DNA of 64,000 nt from Deltaproteobacteria bacterium (lineage in GTDB: Bacteria; Myxococcota_C; UBA6777): contig PCBK01000052.1 in the NCBI GenBank assembly GCA_002731275.1, forward strand, positions 1 to 64,000. Direction: 5' to 3'. The notes under the pieces are model-generated. The model saw only the letters and a program-made list of their open reading frames with translations. It was not told the origin of the DNA and searched no databases. The translations under genes were made by a program, and so were the position numbers. Positions 16,478 through 25,232 of this stretch are shown here, piece after piece (position 1 is the stretch's first letter; every line of letters begins with the position of its first letter).

Positions 16478-19400
16478 ATGCATATGGACCCCCGCCCCGC
16501 CTTAAAAGCAGCCAAAACACCCACGCAACATGCAGGTGGTGTGTTGTTTCGTTTGGCCTTGCTCTCAGGAGTGCTGTTGTTGTTGGCCAATTGTACGCCC
16601 TTTTCAACAGCCCCTACCCCTGTCAAGTCAGGGAATTGTAGTCCTGTTCCTCTCAAGACCAACGACGCCTACATTGTCCGCGACTTGAAGGACAACAACA
16701 AAATCCTCTCCAACAAATACAGTGGTCTCTTCACAGAAGGTGGACAAGACAGCGAAGAGTTAGGCTGTCTGATCCCTGTCCTCGAATATCTCGACAAGAA
16801 CGAGACGGAGCCGACGGCAGCCAAATGTACTGGTGGTCTTGAGGAAGAGAACGGCGTCCAAAAATGCTGGAAACGTCGTCTGCCAGACGAAAAGAAGAAG
16901 TTCTTTGAGATCGTCCGCATCAAGAGTGACGGAACGATCACACAGGCCTTTCCAAGCGACCCCAACAAGACCAACCCCCAATTTAACTTGCCAACAGATG
17001 TAGAGTTCAGAAACGCATACTTCCGCATGTACTTCATCAAGCGCGCGGCAGGTGACAGTACGAGCAAGGAGAACCTTGAGAGTATCTGTTTGCCCATGCA
17101 GGTCGAGAAGTTCCAGTGTTTCAAATCGGACTCTTGTAACTTCTTTATTGAAGTCTACCCAACGGCACCCAACGGAGACATCAACTACAAAGCGTCTCCA
17201 GTGGGTGACAGTTCATGTCGTCTGTGTGCGGCGGAGATTTGCGATGGGAAAGACAACGACTGTGATGGTCAAGTCGACAACATCGTCTACACAAGTGATC
17301 CCATCAAGAAAGAGTGTTTTGGCAGCAAGCCAGAGGACGCCAAGTTTTTGGACGTAGGTGTCTGTAAGCGCGGTACATCAACATGTACAGACGGTGCCTG
17401 GAGCGCTTGCGCAGAGCACATCACACCGACGACAGAGGTCTGCGACGACAAAGACAACAACTGCGACGGTCAGACGGACGAAAACCCCAAAAAACTCTGC
17501 GACGAAGCTCGCGCCAAAGACAGCACTATCCCCGTGGATTCGACGTGTCGTGAAGGTAGCTGTAAGTGTCCAGAGGGTACGTTCGCAAATTGTGGTGGGA
17601 CGTGTCGAAACACCAATGAAGACCCCAAACACTGTGGTGCTTGTGACAATGCTTGTCCTGCCGGTGCCAACTGTGTCTCAGGTAAGTGTACATGTCCAAC
17701 AGGACAGATCAGCTGTAAAGATTCGACGGGCAAGGACGCCTGTTTCGACCCCAAAACAGAGCGCGAACACTGCGGTCAATGTGACATCAAATGTAAATCA
17801 GGTGAGGTTTGCTCAAGTGGTAAATGTGACACAACTTGTGGTGGTACGACACCTGATCGATGCGGAAACGCCTGTGTAGACTTTCAAACGGACAGCAACA
17901 ACTGCGGTGCATGCGGAACCAAGTGTACAGGTGGTAAAAGTTGCAAGAGCGGAAAGTGCGAGTGTGACAGCGGATTCACTGATTGTAACGGGACATGTTA
18001 CAACCTGCAAACAGACTCCAATCATTGTGGTAAATGCGATAACAAATGTGGTGGTGGTACGCTTTGTAGTAGCGGTTCATGTGGTTTGACCTGTACCGTA
18101 GCCCAACCCACCCCCTGCCCCAAATTTGGAATTTGCGTCAACATCGAAAAAGATAGCGCTCATTGTGGTGCGTGTGGGAATGCTTGCGCTGGCGGCAAAT
18201 CATGTGTGAACAAAAAATGCGTTTGTCCTGCGGGCTGGAATGATTGCAATGGAACTTGTAAAGACCCCGCAAAAGATGCTCAAAACTGCGGAAAATGTGG
18301 AAATGTGTGTAAAGCCCCCACAATTGTTTGTAGCGGTGGAGCATGTATCAACTCCTGTCCGTCCTCAACACCTGATATTTGTTCCGGCGGTTGTACAGAC
18401 ATCAAGAAAGATAGCTCTAACTGTGGGAAATGTGGAACACAATGCAAAAATGGCAAATCCTGTCAAAATAGCAAATGTGTTTGTATCAATGGTGAAACAG
18501 ACTGTAGTGGGACTTGCAAGAACCTGCAAAATGACATCGCAAACTGTGGAAAGTGCGGCACCAAATGCAAAGCAGGTGAGAAGTGTGTGAGCGGAGCTTG
18601 TCGAGCGGATTGTCCGGCAGGAACTCCTACATCATGTGGCGGCCAATGTGTCGATACAAACGTAGACACAAACCACTGCGGAAAGTGCGGTTTTAAATGT
18701 ACAGGTGGTCAATTCTGCGCGGCAGGAAAATGTCGATGTCCAAGCGGACTCACATTTTGTAACGGACTTTGTCGCGATACAAAAACAGATCGCGCTTATT
18801 GTGGAACCAGCGGTTGTGGAACAGCGTGTAAAGCCGGTGAAGTTTGTAACGCAGGTCAGTGTGGCCTTAGTTGTGGTGGCTCGACACCAACCAAGTGTGG
18901 TGCCAGCTGCGTCAACCTCTCCACAGATGGAAACAACTGTGGTTCCTGCGGCACGAAATGTACAGGCGGACGCTCATGCTCCAGTAGGACGTGTGTGTGT
19001 CCTTCGGGCCAAATATTCTGCAACGGTCTTTGCCGTGACAAAAACACGGATCGTTCTCACTGTGGGCGTTGTAACAATGCTTGTGCTTCGGGGCAACTAT
19101 GTAACGCCGGAACATGTGGACTCAGCTGCGGTGGTTCAACACCAACTAAGTGTGGTGCTAGCTGTGTCAACCTCACCACAGATAACAACAACTGTGGTGC
19201 GTGTGGGAAAAAATGCACAGGCGGTCAGTTCTGCCAGAACAGTAAATGTCGTTGTGGTACAGGGCTCACTCTTTGTAATGGCGTTTGTGTAGATATGCAA
19301 ACAGACAGGAACAACTGTGGAAAATGCAGCACTGTTTGTAATGCAGGAGAGTTGTGTACAGGCGGCAAGTGCGGCCTCAGTTGTGGTGGCGACACACCCG

Positions 19401-20779
19401 ACAAGTGCGGTAATGCTTGTGTAGACAAAAAAATAGACAGCAACAACTGTGGAACGTGTGGGAAAAAATGTACAGGCGGTCAGTTCTGCCAAAACAGCCG
19501 TTGTCGTTGTGGTACAGGACTTACATTCTGTAATGGTTTGTGTGTTTCAACACAAAACAGCCAAACACACTGTGGAGGATGTAACCAACCCTGTGCAACA
19601 GGACAACTCTGTTCAAGTGGCTCGTGTAGCCTCAGTTGTGGTGGCGATACACCTGATAAGTGCGGAAATGCTTGTGTGAACAAGAAAACAGATGAAACAA
19701 ACTGCGGTACTTGTGGGAAAACGTGTGGTAGTGGTCAAGTCTGTACCAACGGAACTTGTGCCTGTCCAAGTGGACAAACTTTCTGCGGTCCCACCAACGG
19801 CAAATCATGTGTGGATACACTCACGAACAGGGCTTACTGTGGAACGAGTGGCTGTGGAACAGCATGCGGTGCGGGTGAGTTTTGTTCTAACGGTACGTGT
19901 TCGCTGAGTTGTGGCGGAACAACACCCACCAAATGCGGAACCTCTTGTGTGAACACACAAACTGACAGCAATAACTGTGGTGGATGTGGAACGACATGCT
20001 CAGGTGGACAAACCTGCCAAAGCGGTTCCTGCAAATGCCCAGGAGGTTCAGACTTCGCATTCTGTGGCCCAACAAACTCCGAGCAGTGTGTCAACATCAA
20101 ATCAAACCGTTTGCATTGTAATGGCTGTGGAAATGTTTGTGGCATGAGTGAATTCTGTTCAAATGGTGTATGTTCATTGCAATGTGGTGGAGGAACAACG
20201 AAATGTGGGACTTCTTGCGTAAACACCCAAACAGACAGCAATAATTGTGGTGGATGTGGCGTCACATGTAACGGCGGACAAACATGCCAGAGTGGAACCT
20301 GCAAATGTCCAGGTGCTCAATTATTCTGTGGCCCATCTGGTTCGGAAGTCTGTGTCGATACACAAACAAGCAGCCAATATTGTGGGAACTGTTCGACTTC
20401 TTGCGGGGCAGGAAAGGTTTGCCAGAGCGGTACATGTGTCGTCAGTTGCGTTCCACCCCAGCAAGCTTGTGGACAAGGTTGTGCCGATACAAGCAAAGAT
20501 CCAAACAACTGTGGTGGTTGTGGGACTGTATGTAGCTTCCCAGCAAACGCATGTTGTAGTTCAAGTTGCGCCAATCTCGGAACAGATGATAACAACTGTG
20601 GCGCTTGTGGAAATGCTTGTACAAGCTCTCAAGCATGTAGCAATGGTAAGTGTTGTGCCAACAACGAAACGAACTGTGGTGGGACTTGTGTAAACACACA
20701 ATCGGATGACAGCAACTGTGGTTCTTGCGGAAAAGCGTGTTCGATGGGACAGTCTTGTAGTGGTGGTGTTTGTTCATAA
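16478..20779 (+). CDS. Giant cysteine-rich lipoprotein with ~25 Stig1-type repeats
   Basis: A 1433-residue exported protein. The signal peptide ends in the lipobox LLANC (near 39). Residues about 50-245 are a unique region; then two MopE-type boxes (CDGKDNDCDG near 258, CDDKDNNCDG near 317); from about 360 to the end the chain is a continuous array of roughly 40-residue repeats of the form C.GTC.N...D..NCGxCGxxC..G..C..G.C.C. I count 25 NCGxCGxxC-type cores. This is the Stig1-like repeat typical of myxobacterial surface proteins; the paired cysteines predict dense disulfide bonding, so the protein is likely a rigid extracellular fibre. ATG at 16478 has GGAG 9 bases upstream. Later repeats are strikingly similar to each other, suggesting ongoing duplication. 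Function unknown. Confidence 0.88.
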   Translation: MHMDPRPALKAAKTPTQHAGGVLFRLALLSGVLLLLANCTPFSTAPTPVKSGNCSPVPLKTNDAYIVRDLKDNNKILSNKYSGLFTEGGQDSEELGCLIPVLEYLDKNETEPTAAKCTGGLEEENGVQKCWKRRLPDEKKKFFEIVRIKSDGTITQAFPSDPNKTNPQFNLPTDVEFRNAYFRMYFIKRAAGDSTSKENLESICLPMQVEKFQCFKSDSCNFFIEVYPTAPNGDINYKASPVGDSSCRLCAAEICDGKDNDCDGQVDNIVYTSDPIKKECFGSKPEDAKFLDVGVCKRGTSTCTDGAWSACAEHITPTTEVCDDKDNNCDGQTDENPKKLCDEARAKDSTIPVDSTCREGSCKCPEGTFANCGGTCRNTNEDPKHCGACDNACPAGANCVSGKCTCPTGQISCKDSTGKDACFDPKTEREHCGQCDIKCKSGEVCSSGKCDTTCGGTTPDRCGNACVDFQTDSNNCGACGTKCTGGKSCKSGKCECDSGFTDCNGTCYNLQTDSNHCGKCDNKCGGGTLCSSGSCGLTCTVAQPTPCPKFGICVNIEKDSAHCGACGNACAGGKSCVNKKCVCPAGWNDCNGTCKDPAKDAQNCGKCGNVCKAPTIVCSGGACINSCPSSTPDICSGGCTDIKKDSSNCGKCGTQCKNGKSCQNSKCVCINGETDCSGTCKNLQNDIANCGKCGTKCKAGEKCVSGACRADCPAGTPTSCGGQCVDTNVDTNHCGKCGFKCTGGQFCAAGKCRCPSGLTFCNGLCRDTKTDRAYCGTSGCGTACKAGEVCNAGQCGLSCGGSTPTKCGASCVNLSTDGNNCGSCGTKCTGGRSCSSRTCVCPSGQIFCNGLCRDKNTDRSHCGRCNNACASGQLCNAGTCGLSCGGSTPTKCGASCVNLTTDNNNCGACGKKCTGGQFCQNSKCRCGTGLTLCNGVCVDMQTDRNNCGKCSTVCNAGELCTGGKCGLSCGGDTPDKCGNACVDKKIDSNNCGTCGKKCTGGQFCQNSRCRCGTGLTFCNGLCVSTQNSQTHCGGCNQPCATGQLCSSGSCSLSCGGDTPDKCGNACVNKKTDETNCGTCGKTCGSGQVCTNGTCACPSGQTFCGPTNGKSCVDTLTNRAYCGTSGCGTACGAGEFCSNGTCSLSCGGTTPTKCGTSCVNTQTDSNNCGGCGTTCSGGQTCQSGSCKCPGGSDFAFCGPTNSEQCVNIKSNRLHCNGCGNVCGMSEFCSNGVCSLQCGGGTTKCGTSCVNTQTDSNNCGGCGVTCNGGQTCQSGTCKCPGAQLFCGPSGSEVCVDTQTSSQYCGNCSTSCGAGKVCQSGTCVVSCVPPQQACGQGCADTSKDPNNCGGCGTVCSFPANACCSSSCANLGTDDNNCGACGNACTSSQACSNGKCCANNETNCGGTCVNTQSDDSNCGSCGKACSMGQSCSGGVCS

Positions 20780-21139
20780 CCCCCCACTTCAAATCCTCCT
20801 CAACACCCCCTCCTAGACACATATCTGACCCCGAAGTACTCCTCACGAAAAGAACATACGACATCATGGTTGGACACAAGGCCCAACCTCACCGAAAAAA
20901 CATCACACAACATTCCATCCAGACAAAACTCCAGACCCCACCGAAAAGACATCACATCACGCCACATTTCACACAGGCTCCCCTACTCTACCGACCAGAT
21001 ATCACCACCCCCCGCACGTATAACCTAACCCAATATGAGTTTGGACTCCCCATCTGAACCCCACCAACTCAAACCATAAACGGCCTAGGTAGCTCGCTCC
21101 TCTCTTTTGCGACTTTCTCTGCTGAAAAAGTAGCAAATG
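20780..21139. other. Intergenic region between convergent genes
   Basis: A 360-bp gap that is C/A-rich on the plus strand, with repeated short words such as ACCGAAAA and ACATCAC. It holds one copy of the dispersed hairpin element. No terminator with a T-run and no gene were seen. Confidence 0.5.
20868..20888. repeat. Short dispersed hairpin element, variant copy
   Basis: The stem is GGTTGG / CCAACC with loop ACACAAGGC. Relative to the copies at 634 and 57516 one base pair has changed on both sides (C-G to T-A) while the loop is unchanged. Confidence 0.7.
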
Positions 21140-23827
21140 TCAGTATTCGATGTTACTCTTATACCACTCTTCAGCGGTCCGGTTTCGTTTGATCCAAGGA
21201 GAAGCTGCCAGTACCTTGCACGCAGCTCTACTGAAATGATTGACTCCTACCGACAACCATTCGATACCTTCAACATCTTTGCACTCAGCAATGATTCGAG
21301 CTTCCTCATCTCCCAACCCGGTATCCATCAAAGACAAACCATTCAACTGCCTGATAAATCGTGCCTTCAACAGATCAACAATGGCGAGCTGGGAATCTCC
21401 TGACAACTCCATTTCCTCTGACGATTCTGTTCCAAACTCATTAGAATTAAGCGACAATCTCGATAAAGAAGGTAATTCGGCTGACCCAAAAGCAGAGACA
21501 TCTGCAGGAGTAAGACCACACGTTTCCAACTCCAGCTTTTCAAGATAGCGGAGGGTACCGCCTTTGAGGAACAAGGACACACAACCAGCTCCAAGTGGGA
21601 CATCGCCAAGCTTCAAAAAACGAAGGTGTGGCGTGTGATGAGCAATGGCTTGCAAAGACTTTGCCGAGAAACTCGCACCTTGGACAAAGGTCAGAATCAG
21701 TACCTGGAGGTTTTCCCAACATGCAGAACCCGTCAGGCATTCGATATCACTGTCGGAAAGGTGATTTCCATGCAACTGCAACCGCAGCAACGTCTTGAAG
21801 ATACCACTTTCTGACAAAGCCTGAACAAACTGGGAGATCTCTTCGCGACCATCCTTTACGTACTCCAACGTCAAACTTTCAATCCCGGTGGCTGCAAGTG
21901 CCTGACAAAAAGCAAGCAACTCTTCTTCGGTGGCATTTTCATGTGGTCTGTAGGTGACATGGCGCACATTCTTCCAGAACGCGGAGTCTGGCAACGCAAG
22001 AAACAATGGCGTCAACTCTTGGTACGAATCCAATGACTCACATTCAATCTTGAGAGAAGATACATGCTTGAGATCTTTGGCATGGATACAACGCTCAAAA
22101 AACGCAAAAGTATCAAATTCAACGGAGTCCACAAGTTGCAGCATGGAAAAAGACCCTTCTTCGAGAAGCCTGTTCTCCCAAAAAGAGCTGATTGGTCGAG
22201 TTCCCCGCTCAAGTGCAAAGGAAGAATCCTCTTCTACATACCGCTCCGCCCCAACCTCCCAATCTTTGACATGTTCAAGCAAATACGGCAGCACAACTCC
22301 GTCAAGATAGTCAGGATCATCCCAGCCATCGATTTCTTTCTGGAGGGTTTTCCAATAGTGATGGTTTGATGAGGACAGCTTTTCTCGCAAATGACTGATA
22401 CGCTCCTCTGGACTCTGTTTCAAATACGTTTTTTTACATTCATTGAGACGCAACTGACCAACGTTTTTGACAGTAAGGTTCAAGACCTCCATCGCATCGA
22501 GATCCAGACTGTTGACAAGAAGAGAGGCTCCCTCAGACGTTAACCTATCACCTGCAAGTTTCAAAGCTCGAATATCATCAAACCATCCTGCATCCAAAAG
22601 AAGCCGAACATGCCGGTCACTGAATCTTGCAAACTGGAATACACATCGGGTCAATTGCAAATGTCCAGTGGCTTCAATGAACCGTTCCAAAGCTTCAAAC
22701 GAAAGCGAACAACCACGCACATCCAATGCAGTGAGTTGGGTCAACAATCCCGATTTGGCAGCTTCTACAAAAAACGTATCCAATGACTGCTCATCGTCGA
22801 GTTTGTGATTGTCAATCACAAACTCGTTGAGCTGGTTTGCAGGAAACTCATGAGCAAACAAAGCAAGAGCGCCTTCATCAAAATGCCAGCCTTCGAGAGT
22901 GAGACGATTCAACTCTGGAAAAGAGCACAAACGCTGCATCATCTCGGATGTTAGGATGTTGTTGTTCGTCTCGGGCCAATAGACATCACCTTTTCCCAAA
23001 GTGATTTCTTGAATATGGGGGAACTGTTCTGGCTGAAAAAATGAGGAAACATCATGACCATCAAGGATCTCGTGAACCTTGAATCGCAAAAATGTCAGTT
23101 TGGGGAAGGTCTGCTCTTCGGAAAAGAAAAAGCCTTCCTCAATGGTATAGAGTTCGAGTTCGAGTTTTTCGAGGCGCGGCCAAACAACGGAAGCAACCCG
23201 ATTCCACTGGAGTTCATCAGAAATGCTTATCATCAAGTGAGTCAGTGCACCGTGTAAGGAGTATCCATCCCTAAAATCACGTAGCGCCTCCTCTGATGCA
23301 ACAGGAGGCATATAAATGGAGATCGATTGCATCCTCGGAAGTGTAGGACCGAGCAGGCCAAACGCCGAAAGCAACTGGTTATTGACGGTCTCGGGCTCTC
23401 CAGAGAAAAAACCACTCCTGTCTTTCCGAAGATACTTTGGGGCATCTTCGGCAAAAGCTGCGAGGTCACGGTCGCTATGAAACCGAAGACAAAACGTATC
23501 AAAGGGGGTGTACTCAGCGAATCGTGCAGCCCAAGGGAGAATCTTGGTGGGAAGCAACCAGTGAACATCAAACACCCGATATTCGACCATATAGCTATCG
23601 ACAAGCTGCTGTATATCCGAGGCAGCACGCGCTTCAAGTAGCTCACGCTCAGAAACAGGGAGACCATCAAGATCGATGGCAAACAGTTCGCAAAGTTCGA
23701 CAAACGCGAACCAATCGTCGTAGCAATGGTGCAGCCAAGAATCACTCTCGTTTTTTTCTTCGAAAAAGTCCAAGATGGCATCAAACGACGCAGGAAAGTT
23801 CAGGTCGGAAGTATCACAGGATGACAT
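21140..23827 (-). CDS. Large leucine-rich-repeat protein
   Basis: An 895-residue protein from the ATG at 23827, which has GGAG 8 bases upstream; longer in-frame starts lack a ribosome-binding site. No signal peptide or membrane span is seen, so it is probably cytoplasmic. The first ~120 residues contain a W..CYDDWFAFVELCELF segment loosely like the N-terminal domain of deltaproteobacterial repeat proteins of the TIGR02996 type. Much of the rest shows LRR periodicity (L..L.L....L, for example LTALDVRGCSLSFEALERFI and LEKLELETCGLTPADVSAF), closest to the ribonuclease-inhibitor class of LRR. Such proteins bind other proteins; no partner is indicated. It is transcribed alone. Confidence 0.8.
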   Translation of the reverse strand: MSSCDTSDLNFPASFDAILDFFEEKNESDSWLHHCYDDWFAFVELCELFAIDLDGLPVSERELLEARAASDIQQLVDSYMVEYRVFDVHWLLPTKILPWAARFAEYTPFDTFCLRFHSDRDLAAFAEDAPKYLRKDRSGFFSGEPETVNNQLLSAFGLLGPTLPRMQSISIYMPPVASEEALRDFRDGYSLHGALTHLMISISDELQWNRVASVVWPRLEKLELELYTIEEGFFFSEEQTFPKLTFLRFKVHEILDGHDVSSFFQPEQFPHIQEITLGKGDVYWPETNNNILTSEMMQRLCSFPELNRLTLEGWHFDEGALALFAHEFPANQLNEFVIDNHKLDDEQSLDTFFVEAAKSGLLTQLTALDVRGCSLSFEALERFIEATGHLQLTRCVFQFARFSDRHVRLLLDAGWFDDIRALKLAGDRLTSEGASLLVNSLDLDAMEVLNLTVKNVGQLRLNECKKTYLKQSPEERISHLREKLSSSNHHYWKTLQKEIDGWDDPDYLDGVVLPYLLEHVKDWEVGAERYVEEDSSFALERGTRPISSFWENRLLEEGSFSMLQLVDSVEFDTFAFFERCIHAKDLKHVSSLKIECESLDSYQELTPLFLALPDSAFWKNVRHVTYRPHENATEEELLAFCQALAATGIESLTLEYVKDGREEISQFVQALSESGIFKTLLRLQLHGNHLSDSDIECLTGSACWENLQVLILTFVQGASFSAKSLQAIAHHTPHLRFLKLGDVPLGAGCVSLFLKGGTLRYLEKLELETCGLTPADVSAFGSAELPSLSRLSLNSNEFGTESSEEMELSGDSQLAIVDLLKARFIRQLNGLSLMDTGLGDEEARIIAECKDVEGIEWLSVGVNHFSRAACKVLAASPWIKRNRTAEEWYKSNIEY

Positions 23828-24073
23828 GATATACTCCATGTTTACGAGAATGTGGATTGTTCTCTGCTTCTCTGTCATGGAAAACGAAAGACAGAGTGCA
23901 GCATTTCTTGCACCCAAATACAAGCGATACACATAGCTTTTCGATGAGGTGTTGGACGTGTATGTGAACTGACTCGCTCCTTTGGGGACGAGTTAGCTCG
24001 CAGTCGAATCGGATATCCCCAAAGCGTAGGCTTCTAAAGCTTTGCTCCCTCCCCCAAAACAATCACCAACAGC

Positions 24074-24988
24074 TTACCAAGCCTTCCAGTTCCCCGAACC
24101 AGACCCATTTACCGCAGAAACACCTGCAATTCCGCCATTGTTTGTGAGCAAGACCGCCGCAACAGTCGCGCCGGCGATCACAACGACGCCTGCACCACCT
24201 GCGATGATCAAAGGCGTTGGATCGAATCCCTTCGCGATCTTACAACGTCTCTCCTTCTTGTCCCAGGCAGAGCCCGGTGCACACGCACAGTAAGGCTGCT
24301 TGTTGTTATCCTTGTATTCCTTCTGACCACCAGGACACTGACAACTACGTCCCTCTTGAAGCGCCGCTGTCGTTCCTCCTGCCCCAATCTCCAAGTCAGT
24401 CGTCGCCTTCCCACCAATCGAGAACTTCAACTTCAAACACTGTGGCAACACAACGCGAAGTGTGTATTCCCCCTTCGGCAAGTACATCGGACGACCGTTC
24501 AACAACAAGCCACCCTGTCTCTTTAAACGTTTATCAAACAGACGATAGTATCGCTTCTTATGACTGTTACTGAATTCACTCTTTGGCTTCAGCTCGATCT
24601 TCAGCTTGCCGACCTCTTCTGGGTCGACCTCTGGCTCAATCTTCAACTTGCCATACAACGAACCAATCTGCCTCAACATCTGCTTGTAGGCGTTCTTTTG
24701 GGTGTTGTTCTTGACGAGCGCTTTGGCCTTCTCCAACATCTTCGCTGCCTTGAGAATGTCGGGCAGCCAATAGTAGGCCTTCGCGAGGTAGTAATGCGCC
24801 CCAAAGTGGCGCTTCCCTCGTTCTGTTTTGTTAACCGCGATACTCAGCTCCTTGATCGCGTCAAAGTAAAATTTCCGCTTCAACAGCAACTTACCGCGTG
24901 CATATTTCTGCACAAAGTCCACAGCAAGCGCATTGGTTGAATACATAAACACAAGCGCGCCAAGCACAAATACAAGCTTCTTTCGCAT
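24074..24988 (-). CDS. Exported TPR-like protein with Cys-rich segment and C-terminal membrane helix
   Basis: A 304-residue protein from the ATG at 24988. It has a cleavable signal peptide (KKLVFVLGALVFMYSTNALA), then TPR-like helices (about 22-110: ARGKLLLKRKFYFDAIKEL, AHYYLAKAYYWLPDILKAA), a short beta region with the PEGA-like phrase PKGEYTLRVVLP (about 180), an EGF-like cysteine segment (CQCPGG...CACAPGSAWDKKERRC, about 218-252) and one hydrophobic helix (about 258-285) before a Gly/Asn-rich end. It would be anchored with the bulk of the protein in the periplasm. Function unknown. In the 246-bp gap downstream a bulged hairpin lies at 23972-23993. Confidence 0.72.
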   Translation of the reverse strand: MRKKLVFVLGALVFMYSTNALAVDFVQKYARGKLLLKRKFYFDAIKELSIAVNKTERGKRHFGAHYYLAKAYYWLPDILKAAKMLEKAKALVKNNTQKNAYKQMLRQIGSLYGKLKIEPEVDPEEVGKLKIELKPKSEFSNSHKKRYYRLFDKRLKRQGGLLLNGRPMYLPKGEYTLRVVLPQCLKLKFSIGGKATTDLEIGAGGTTAALQEGRSCQCPGGQKEYKDNNKQPYCACAPGSAWDKKERRCKIAKGFDPTPLIIAGGAGVVVIAGATVAAVLLTNNGGIAGVSAVNGSGSGNWKAW

Positions 24989-25232
24989 GCTACACATGTC
25001 TCCATCAAAAGAGAGAACGCCCAGATCCACACTCCATCACAACCACAGAGCGCAATGGATCACGGGTTTTTGGTCGTAGAGCCCTGATTGTACCAAGAGT
25101 CGACGAAAGGTTCAACAACGCGACAACTTCCACACAATCGCAAACGCAAAAGGCAAGTCGACATCCATGATGAAATGTAGTGAAAGGTGCGGAGAAAAGG
25201 GAAGATAGAAGGAGGAGAAAGAGAGGCGTGAC

